From Lachnospiraceae bacterium (GTDB lineage: Bacteria > Bacillota > Clostridia > Lachnospirales > Lachnospiraceae): 14,016 nt of DNA. Positions 7,641 to 13,051 of the stretch are shown here, piece after piece. The stretch is from NCBI GenBank assembly GCA_900771955.1, contig CAAGPW010000170.1, positions 1-14,016 of the forward strand, in the 5' to 3' direction. Each line of letters opens with the position of its first letter. Position 1 is the stretch's first letter. The notes beneath the pieces are model-generated. The model was not told the origin of the DNA and made no database searches. It saw only the letters and a program-made list of their open reading frames with translations. Position numbers and translations under genes: made by a program.

Positions 7641-8894
7641 CTAATCCAGCTCCTTATCCAGTTTAAGTAATGCGTAAAATACTGCATCTGCTGCTTTTTT
7701 AATATCTTCGGGTTTCGAATATTCCTGTCTGCAGTGTCCTTTTCCACCAACACTCTGAACGAATATCATGCCCGCTTTCGTGATGAGTTCCATATTAGAA
7801 GCATCATGTCCCGCCATGCTGACCATCTGTCTCTTCGGTTCACCGATACTCTCGATCCCGGCGTTTATCGCTGCGATCACATCTTCATCCATTTTTCTGC
7901 ACGGCTGATTTAAAATCTCTTTACGATTTATGATAACCTGACGCTTTTTTTCGATTTTTTTAACTGCCTCTGTTATCTTTTCCAGGATCTGGTCCTGGAT
8001 ATTTCTTTCACAGGTCCTGATATCAATGATTGCTTTCGCCTGTCCCGGAATAATGCTTGCCTCATTCGGTATGATCTTTACATATCCCATGGTTGCCACC
8101 ACATCCGGGTCTTCAAATTCATTTGCCACCTGTTCGATCTCAAGCGCCAGTTCACTGAGTGCGAGCAGTGCATCCTTCCGATCCTGCATCATCGTTGTGC
8201 CTGCATGGTTTGCCTCGCCGAAAACTGTAATCTCTTCCCTGTATATACCGGTGATACAGCTTACCGACCCGACAGAAAGTTCTTCTGCCTCAAGATGCCT
8301 TCCAAGCTCATTGTGCGGTTCTAAGAATGCTGCGATCGTTCCTTTTTCAATTCTCGCCTCATCCAGACGGTCAAAATCGCCACCCAGCCTTGCGATCGCA
8401 TCTTTCAGGCTCTCTCCGGTCTCTCTGTTTTTGCAGTTCACAAGATCTTCTCTCTTTAACCTTCCGCTGATCACCTTGCTGCCCAGTGTCGAAAGGTTAA
8501 ACGGATTTGGTTCCTCTCCTGTAAAGGATATGATCCAGACCGGATGCCTGAGCGAAATCTCATCTTCCACAATGCGCTGCATAATCTCCGTTGCTATCAG
8601 TACTCCCATTGCGCCATCATATTTTCCGCCATCCGGAACAGCATCGTGATGGGAACCGAGCACGATCGGGAGCAGTGGCTCGCTGCCTTCCCGCTTCACC
8701 CACATATTTGCGATCGGATCTACGATCAGCTTGAGTTTAAAATTTCTTTCCCAGTAAGAAAGTAACCACTGCCTGGTCTCGTAATCTGCCTGACTGCCCA
8801 GCGCCCGGTCGATCCCGCCCTGCTCGTTCATTCCTATTTTTGCCATTTCAAAGAGGTTTGTCATCAGTCTGTCAATATTGATTTCCATACCCAT
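7641..8894 (-). CDS. M20 family amidohydrolase, candidate N-formyl-L-glutamate deformylase (HutG replacement)
   Basis: This 417-residue binuclear metallohydrolase belongs to the N-carbamoyl-L-amino acid hydrolase/allantoate amidohydrolase (AmaB/AllC) branch of peptidase family M20. Metal and catalytic positions are H82 and D93 (GSHHDAVPDGGKYDG), E127-E128 (FTGEEPNPF), H194 (FLEPHNELG) and H387 (GGKGHCRQE). The lid/dimer domain has GEANHAGTTMMQDRKDA (H230), IDIR (R293) and AGHDA (H363). The family motif HxEQGP reads HNELGR. No carbamoyl substrate is apparent in this operon. By position as first gene before the HutF-like enzyme, hutU and hutI, I infer cleavage of N-formylglutamate to glutamate and formate, the job of HutG elsewhere. 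The ATG at 8894 has GAGGTGAG four bases upstream; a second ATG follows at 8888. Confidence 0.85.
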   Translation of the reverse strand: MGMEINIDRLMTNLFEMAKIGMNEQGGIDRALGSQADYETRQWLLSYWERNFKLKLIVDPIANMWVKREGSEPLLPIVLGSHHDAVPDGGKYDGAMGVLIATEIMQRIVEDEISLRHPVWIISFTGEEPNPFNLSTLGSKVISGRLKREDLVNCKNRETGESLKDAIARLGGDFDRLDEARIEKGTIAAFLEPHNELGRHLEAEELSVGSVSCITGIYREEITVFGEANHAGTTMMQDRKDALLALSELALEIEQVANEFEDPDVVATMGYVKIIPNEASIIPGQAKAIIDIRTCERNIQDQILEKITEAVKKIEKKRQVIINRKEILNQPCRKMDEDVIAAINAGIESIGEPKRQMVSMAGHDASNMELITKAGMIFVQSVGGKGHCRQEYSKPEDIKKAADAVFYALLKLDKELD

Positions 8895-8914
8895 TTTCTC
8901 ACCTCACTCAATAT

Positions 8915-8932
8915 TGGAATTATTCCATTCTT
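8915..8932. promoter_or_regulatory. Putative RpiR operator O3 in front of the hut operon
   Basis: TGGAATTATTCCATTCTT (plus strand) matches the perfect inverted repeat O1 at 9976-9993 in 14 of 18 positions when both are read in the same orientation. It keeps an internal GGAAT/ATTCC dyad. It lies 20 bp upstream of the M20 start codon. A partial extra copy of the half-site (TTTTCATTCCTT) lies at 8945-8956. Function is inferred from similarity and position. Confidence 0.5.
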
Positions 8933-8938
8933 TTAGTG

Positions 8939-8967
8939 TTGATATTTTCATTCCTTTTAAGATACAA
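8939..8967 (-). promoter_or_regulatory. Weak candidate proximal promoter of the hut operon
   Basis: On the minus strand TTGTAT (8967-8962) and TATCAA (8944-8939) are 17 bp apart and lie downstream of the leader terminator. The match is poor (3/6 and 4/6). It is listed because O3 would then sit at about +1 to +18, nearly the position that O1 has at the rpiR promoter. Confidence 0.3.
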
Positions 8968-9002
8968 AAAAGGTGCCAGGAATTTTCTTCCTCAGCACCT
9001 TT
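8966..9002 (-). terminator. Intrinsic terminator between rpiR and the hut operon (possible attenuator)
   Basis: On the minus strand AAAGGTGC pairs with GCACCTTT. After a small internal loop, AGGAA pairs with TTCCT around a 5-nt loop, and TTTTTTG follows directly. Facing the other way only three T's follow, so it acts on the minus strand. It ends rpiR transcripts. Because a near-consensus promoter lies just upstream at 9019-9047, it also sits in the leader of the hut operon. Confidence 0.85.
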
Positions 9003-9015
9003 GCTTGAATTTAGT

Positions 9016-9034
9016 ATGATGATAGCATCATCAT
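9016..9034. promoter_or_regulatory. Perfect 19-bp palindrome over the -10 box of the distal hut promoter
   Basis: ATGATGAT (9016-9023), AGC and ATCATCAT (9027-9034) form an exact inverted repeat with 8-bp arms. It covers the TATCAT -10 box at 9019-9024 on the minus strand. It looks like a protein binding site rather than a terminator: no T run follows on the minus strand, and it is AT-rich. It is different from the O1-O3 motif, so a second regulator is possible. Confidence 0.5.
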
Positions 9035-9047
9035 TTATTTTTGTCAA
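9019..9047 (-). promoter_or_regulatory. Near-consensus distal promoter of the hut operon
   Basis: On the minus strand TTGACA (9047-9042) and TATCAT (9024-9019) are 17 bp apart, with TG one base before the -10 box (extended -10). This is 11 of 12 matches to consensus. The predicted start is near 9012, giving a leader of about 118 nt that contains the terminator at 8966-9002. It begins 14 bp after the rpiR stop codon. Confidence 0.7.
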
Positions 9048-9061
9048 TACTGTTTCTATTT

Positions 9062-9928
9062 TTATAAAAAATACATTTTCTGCTGATTATCAATCTGTTC
9101 GATCTTTGCCAGACGTTCCTCTATTTCCGGAAGCTGTTTTGAAACATCCGTGATCAGAAGGTTGATAAACGCCATCGGTGTACTGTAAAGGTCGAAGACA
9201 GATGCCACGGTCGTCGGTATGAAGACCTTCGTATCCGCATATTCACAAAGTGGTGAAAAACGGCTGTCTGTAATAATGTCGATCGTATAACCGTCCGCCT
9301 TAAGTTCCTTCACTTTTTCGACCAGGACTCTCGGATAACGCGGAAGCCCCATCGCGATCACCCTCACCCGCTCTTTTTTATATTTCACCTGAAAATAGTC
9401 CCAGTCATTGCCGTCCGGTGTCACCAGGCGCACATTGTCACGCAGCTTGTCCAGCGTATAGCGCATGTAAGGCAGCAGCGTTGCGGACATTCTGGCGGAA
9501 AGCAGCACGATCTCCTCTGCATTTACGATAGTTTCCACCAGTTTTTTATATTCCTCTCCGGTCGTAATCTCCTTGAGTGTGCGAAGGTTTTCAATCTCCC
9601 GCTCGATCACATCATCCGTATGATGCATACTTGCCGAAGTATAATGAAAACGTTCCGGCGCCGTAATTTCCTTTCCGACAAATTTCTGTAAATTGCGCAG
9701 AAAATCCGCATAGCCACGATAGCCTAATGCTATACAGAATTTTGACACACTGCCCTGACTTACCGAGAGCTTTAGTGCAAGTTCTCCTGCCGTCATGAAA
9801 ATAATCTGCATGTAATACTGTTCAATATATGCTGCGATTTTTTTATAGACTGTTGAATCTGCTGATACTACAAGCATACGGTTCACCAGCCCCTCCATAT
9901 CATGGATCTCTGTAACATTTTTTGCCAA
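9062..9928 (-). CDS. MurR/RpiR family transcriptional regulator, probable regulator of the hut genes
   Basis: This encodes 288 residues in the usual RpiR layout: an N-terminal helix-turn-helix domain (about 25-85, core SVSQGSVSKFCIALGYRGY) and a C-terminal SIS domain (about 120-265). The only good ribosome binding site, AGGAGGG, points to a TTG start at 9928; an ATG 9 codons earlier lacks one. In SIS domains that bind sugar phosphates the first ligand loop is usually GxGxS. Here it reads SARMS (about 144-148), while the later ITDSRFSPL segment is kept. The ligand may therefore not be a phosphosugar. The gene lies between the hut operon and a divergent ThDP enzyme. Its promoter carries a perfect inverted repeat just after the start point, with related sites at both neighbours, suggesting autoregulation and control of both units. 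Confidence 0.9.
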   Translation of the reverse strand: MAKNVTEIHDMEGLVNRMLVVSADSTVYKKIAAYIEQYYMQIIFMTAGELALKLSVSQGSVSKFCIALGYRGYADFLRNLQKFVGKEITAPERFHYTSASMHHTDDVIEREIENLRTLKEITTGEEYKKLVETIVNAEEIVLLSARMSATLLPYMRYTLDKLRDNVRLVTPDGNDWDYFQVKYKKERVRVIAMGLPRYPRVLVEKVKELKADGYTIDIITDSRFSPLCEYADTKVFIPTTVASVFDLYSTPMAFINLLITDVSKQLPEIEERLAKIEQIDNQQKMYFL

Positions 9929-9975
9929 ATTATCCCTCCTAATATCTAATGACACCCTTTTTTACACGAACTGCC

Positions 9976-9993
9976 AAGAATGAAATCATTCTT
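9976..9993. promoter_or_regulatory. Putative RpiR operator O1 (perfect inverted repeat)
   Basis: AAGAATGA-AA-TCATTCTT is an exact inverted repeat with 8-bp arms. It lies at about +5 to +22 relative to the predicted rpiR start, the classic position for a repressor roadblock. Related 18-bp sites occur at 10060-10077 and 8915-8932. Confidence 0.65.
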
Positions 9994-10003
9994 ATAAATT
10001 ATA

Positions 10004-10032
10004 ATATTACCCGTTCCTCAAATCCCTGTCAA
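10004..10032 (-). promoter_or_regulatory. Sigma-A promoter of the rpiR gene
   Basis: On the minus strand TTGACA (10032-10027) and TAATAT (10009-10004) are 17 bp apart. The predicted start is near 9997, about 70 nt before the TTG start codon. It is divergent from the promoter at 10064-10092. Confidence 0.8.
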
Positions 10033-10059
10033 TAAATAGTTTCATTTTTGTCGCAAAAA

Positions 10060-10077
10060 AATATTGACATCATTCTT
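10060..10077. promoter_or_regulatory. Putative RpiR operator O2 over the ThDP-enzyme promoter
   Basis: AATATTGACATCATTCTT matches O1 in 15 of 18 positions and shares the 11-mer ATCATTCTTAT with it on the same strand. It covers the -35 box (10064-10069), so a bound protein would compete with RNA polymerase. The distance from O1 is exactly 84 bp. Confidence 0.58.
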
Positions 10078-10092
10078 ATTTTGCTCTACTAT
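10064..10092 (+). promoter_or_regulatory. Sigma-A promoter of the acetolactate-synthase-like gene
   Basis: TTGACA (10064-10069) and TACTAT (10087-10092) are separated by 17 bp. The predicted start is near 10099, about 45 nt before the ATG at 10145. Together with the rpiR promoter this forms a divergent pair with -35 boxes about 30 bp apart. Confidence 0.8.
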
Positions 10093-10144
10093 GTGGTGAG
10101 AAAAATATTACTATTCATTTTTTACAATAGAAGAAGGAGTTATT

Positions 10145-11815
10145 ATGAGTCAGAAAAAAGAAGCTTCTCTGTCCGCAGCAGAAGTATTGGTAAAATGTCT
10201 GGAGAACGAAGGCGTTCAATATATCTTTGGTATTCCCGGAGAGGAAAACCTGGATGTAATGAACGCCTTAAAATTTTCAACGATCAAATTTATCACCGTG
10301 CGCCATGAACAGGGTGCTGCCTTTATGGCAGATGTATACGGAAGACTGACCGGGAAAGCCGGTGTCTGCCTCTCCACGCTCGGGCCTGGTGCCACCAACC
10401 TGATCACCGGTGTTGCAGACGCAAACAGCGATGGTGCTCCGCTCGTTGCCATTACCGGTCAGGTCGGCACCGAACGTATGCATATCACCTCACATCAGTT
10501 CCTTGAACTGGTAAAATTATTTGAGCCGATCACAAAGCGAAGCAAACAGATTGTGCGCCCGGACACCGTAAATGAAATTGTCCGCATTGCCTTTAAATAT
10601 GCGGAAAATGAAAAACCAGGCGCAGCTCTGATCGATCTTCCGACCGATATCGCAAAGCTTCCGGTCGAAGGACTTCCGGCGCAGACTCCATTAAAACGCA
10701 AGCTTCCAAACCGTGAGTTCGCATCCATAGACCGCATTGAAAAAGCCGCAGAACTGATCAATCAGGCAAATTTCCCTGTCATTTTAGTCGGTCATTCCGC
10801 CGTGCGTGACAAGGCGAGCCGTGCATTGACGGTTCTGGCAGAACAGCTCCGCATTCCTGTCATCAACACCATGATGGCAAAGGGTATGATCCCGTATACG
10901 AGTAAATATGCAATGTGGACAGTCGGAATCCCGCAGAAGGATTATACAAATAAGGTTCTTGAGGATGCCGATCTTGTCATCGCGATCGGATACGATATCG
11001 TGGAATATGCTCCGGGAAAATGGAATGCGGACGGCAGCAAAAAGATTCTTCATATCGACCAGCGTCCGGCGCACATCAACAAGCTTTATCAGCCGGAAAC
11101 AGAAGTGATCGGTGATATTTCCGATTCTCTGATCCAGCTTTTGCGTCTCTGTGAACCAAAAGCAGAGCCAAAATGTGCACTGACAATAAAAAAGGAAATG
11201 GAAAAAGAATTTCAGAGCTATGAAAATGACAATGCGTTTCCGCCAAAGCCACAGAAGATCATCAGTGACATCCGCAAAGTCATGGGAAGGGATGATATCC
11301 TGATCTCTGATGTTGGCGCACACAAGATGTGGATCGCCAGGCATTATAACTGCTATATGCCGAATACCTGCATCATTTCAAACGGCTTTGCCACAATGGG
11401 GATCGCTGTCCCGGGCGCTGTTGCCGCAAAGCTGGTTCATCCCGATAAAAAAATACTCGCTGTCACCGGAGACGGCGGATTTATGATGAACTGCCAGGAA
11501 TTAGAAACTGCATGCCGGATCGGCACACCTATTGTCATCCTGATCTTTAATGATTCCAGTTATGGACTGATCAAATGGAAACAGGAGGACCGCTTCGGCA
11601 GCCACTGCTTTGTGGATTTTACCAATCCGGATTTTGTAAAATTTGCTGAGAGTATGCATGCAAAAGGCTACCGTATCGAAAAGACGGAAGATTTTATCCC
11701 GACGTTAAAAGATGCCTTTGAACAGAACGTTCCATGCATTATTGACTGTCCGATCGATTATCGTGAAAACACAAAGCTGACACAGCACCTGCAGGAAATT
11801 TACGAAGAAATCTGA
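10145..11815 (+). CDS. Acetolactate-synthase-like thiamine diphosphate enzyme (AlsS/IlvB family)
   Basis: This is a 556-residue cytosolic ThDP-dependent enzyme with the three-domain layout of acetohydroxyacid synthases. The N-terminal Pyr domain has FGIPGEENLD and the catalytic glutamate E55 in VRHEQGAAFMADVYGR, then LSTLGPGATN. The C-terminal PP domain has SDVGAHKMWIARH, ISNGFATMGIAVPGA and the GDGG...ND cofactor motif (442-470). Keeping E55 argues against glyoxylate carboligase, which lacks it. No small regulatory subunit (ilvN/ilvH) is adjacent, so a catabolic pyruvate-to-acetolactate role is more likely than branched-chain synthesis, but the real 2-oxoacid is not readable from sequence. 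AAGGAG precedes the ATG by 5 nt. It is divergent from rpiR and probably controlled by it. It ends 2 bp before the convergent HD-GYP gene. Confidence 0.85.
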   Translation: MSQKKEASLSAAEVLVKCLENEGVQYIFGIPGEENLDVMNALKFSTIKFITVRHEQGAAFMADVYGRLTGKAGVCLSTLGPGATNLITGVADANSDGAPLVAITGQVGTERMHITSHQFLELVKLFEPITKRSKQIVRPDTVNEIVRIAFKYAENEKPGAALIDLPTDIAKLPVEGLPAQTPLKRKLPNREFASIDRIEKAAELINQANFPVILVGHSAVRDKASRALTVLAEQLRIPVINTMMAKGMIPYTSKYAMWTVGIPQKDYTNKVLEDADLVIAIGYDIVEYAPGKWNADGSKKILHIDQRPAHINKLYQPETEVIGDISDSLIQLLRLCEPKAEPKCALTIKKEMEKEFQSYENDNAFPPKPQKIISDIRKVMGRDDILISDVGAHKMWIARHYNCYMPNTCIISNGFATMGIAVPGAVAAKLVHPDKKILAVTGDGGFMMNCQELETACRIGTPIVILIFNDSSYGLIKWKQEDRFGSHCFVDFTNPDFVKFAESMHAKGYRIEKTEDFIPTLKDAFEQNVPCIIDCPIDYRENTKLTQHLQEIYEEI

Positions 11816-11830
11816 CCTCACTGTGTCAGC
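11776..11830. repeat. Perfect 10-bp inverted repeat across the convergent gene ends
   Basis: GCTGACACAG (11776-11785) and CTGTGTCAGC (11821-11830) flank a 35-bp loop containing both stop codons. Each arm encodes Leu-Thr-Gln near the C-terminus of its own gene. No T run follows either arm, so it is not a standard intrinsic terminator. No other terminator is visible between these genes. Confidence 0.5.
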
Positions 11831-12891
11831 ATCCGCTCACGCTCTGCCTGTGCAATTTCTTCCGACGTTGCCGTCTCTTCATTTGCCTGGCAGATGATCG
11901 TGAGCGTGCTGTAACGGTGCATATCTGTAAGATCAATATCATGTCCATCAACCATCCGGACGACCGGCCGCAGGCTGGACAGATGATTGTTGCGCACGAT
12001 CACACCTTTTCTGCCATCTGACAAAAGAACCTGCATTCCTTTCGGATAAATCGGAACATACTGCATAAAGACATCAACTACTTTTTCATCAAACAGGGTT
12101 GACGTACCTCCCATCAGATACTCAAGCGCCTCTGAGCAGGCGTATGCTTTTTTATAGGAACGCTTTGAGGTCAGTGCATCATAAACATCCACTACATGCA
12201 GTATTTTTGCGAAAACATTAATCTTCCCGCCCTTTAATCCGAGCGGATATCCACTGCCGTCCTCATTTTCATGGTGACATAAAACACCCATACGGATATT
12301 GGAGGAGAGTTCAAAACGGTCTGCAAGCAGATCATAAGACTGCTGCGGATGTTTTTTTATAATATCATATTCTTCCGCTGTCAGCTTGTCCGGTTTATTC
12401 AAAATTTCCGGTGGGATCGCCAGTTTTCCCATATCATGGAACATTCCGGCAATACACAGATCTTTTAACCTGTCTGCAGAAAAACCCATTCCCATTCCGA
12501 CAATCGTCGCCAAAACCGCTACATTCACAGAATGCTGATACGTATAGCTGTCAAAAGCTTTTAAATCTACCATATCGATAGAAACTGATTCTGCCTCAAA
12601 AATCCGTTCTACGATTGCCTCTGCCACTTTTTTGGCCTCATCGAGGTCAAAATTACGGATGGACTGGCATGCCTCACTACGGAGCTCCGGTGACATAATG
12701 TCATCAATCCGGATATCTCTCGTAAGATTATCCTGAATATAAATTCCCGCATAACCAAGTTCGCGCAGTCTTGTAATATGGAACTCGGACAGCCTCTTAC
12801 CCTGACACAGCAAGACACTGTCGTTGATATCATAGATGTCCTTTCCGACGATCATTCCGGAAGCCACCGCTTCTATCGGCACATATCTCAT
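11818..12891 (-). CDS. HD-GYP domain protein, probable cyclic-di-GMP phosphodiesterase
   Basis: This 357-residue cytosolic protein has no visible membrane segment or signal peptide. An N-terminal region (about 1-105) of the kind common in clostridial HD-GYP proteins precedes the HD-GYP domain (about 120-300). Key motifs are HSVNVAVLA, the metal-binding pair in FHDMGKLAIP, and HHENEDGSGYPLG, a complete GYP signature. These residues predict hydrolysis of cyclic-di-GMP to GMP or pGpG. The C-terminal tail (about 300-357) holds a small beta-rich segment and an acidic end. I chose the ATG at 12891, which has AAGGGG nine bases upstream; the frame continues 12 codons further without a ribosome site. 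It has its own promoter with an extended -10. It converges on the ThDP gene with 2 bp between stop codons. No functional link to the hut genes is visible. Confidence 0.93.
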   Translation of the reverse strand: MRYVPIEAVASGMIVGKDIYDINDSVLLCQGKRLSEFHITRLRELGYAGIYIQDNLTRDIRIDDIMSPELRSEACQSIRNFDLDEAKKVAEAIVERIFEAESVSIDMVDLKAFDSYTYQHSVNVAVLATIVGMGMGFSADRLKDLCIAGMFHDMGKLAIPPEILNKPDKLTAEEYDIIKKHPQQSYDLLADRFELSSNIRMGVLCHHENEDGSGYPLGLKGGKINVFAKILHVVDVYDALTSKRSYKKAYACSEALEYLMGGTSTLFDEKVVDVFMQYVPIYPKGMQVLLSDGRKGVIVRNNHLSSLRPVVRMVDGHDIDLTDMHRYSTLTIICQANEETATSEEIAQAERERMLTQ

Positions 12892-12937
12892 ATAATATAT
12901 CCCCTTATCTATACACAACACAAGCAATCATGACGCT

Positions 12938-12963
12938 AAATTATGTCCATTATAGCATAATTT
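12938..12963 (-). promoter_or_regulatory. Extended -10 promoter of the HD-GYP gene inside an inverted repeat
   Basis: On the minus strand TATGC followed by TATAAT (12959-12949) is a perfect extended -10. The -35 position has only AACCCA. Exact 8-bp arms AAATTATG (12938-12945) and CATAATTT (12956-12963) flank the -10 box symmetrically, which suggests an operator. The predicted start is near 12942. Confidence 0.6.
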
Positions 12964-12984
12964 CCAGATATTGGGTTGTCTGAC

Positions 12985-13046
12985 ATTTTTTTCTCTGTTT
13001 TTTATGTTTTTTTCCCTGTTTTTCCCCTGTTTTCGTCTTTTTGACG
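12985..13046. repeat. Pyrimidine-rich tract with repeated CTGTTTT units
   Basis: The plus strand of this stretch is almost all T and C, broken by three short CTG units, each followed by a T run (CTCTGTTTTTT, CCCTGTTTTT, CCCTGTTTT). It fills most of the gap between trmO and the HD-GYP gene. Transcribed from the minus strand it would give an A/G-rich RNA, so it is not an intrinsic terminator for trmO. I assign no function. Confidence 0.5.
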
Positions 13047-13051
13047 GCACA

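Noticed and set aside
8026..8649. Plus-strand open frame of about 207 codons opposite the M20 gene
   Set aside because: Its serine-rich composition mirrors the codons of the minus-strand enzyme, and the M20 motifs fully explain the region.
7641..8894. Allantoate amidohydrolase (allC) as the simple name
   Set aside because: The operon has urocanase and imidazolonepropionase but no allantoinase or ureidoglycolate gene, and the HxEQGP motif is altered, so the allantoin role is not supported.
10145..11815. Glyoxylate carboligase, suggested by an allantoate-amidohydrolase-like neighbour
   Set aside because: The catalytic glutamate (E55) that glyoxylate carboligase lacks is present, and no other allantoin-pathway gene is nearby.
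13035..13047. CGTC-TTTTT-GACG hairpin after trmO as its terminator
   Set aside because: The stem is only four pairs and no T run follows on the minus strand.
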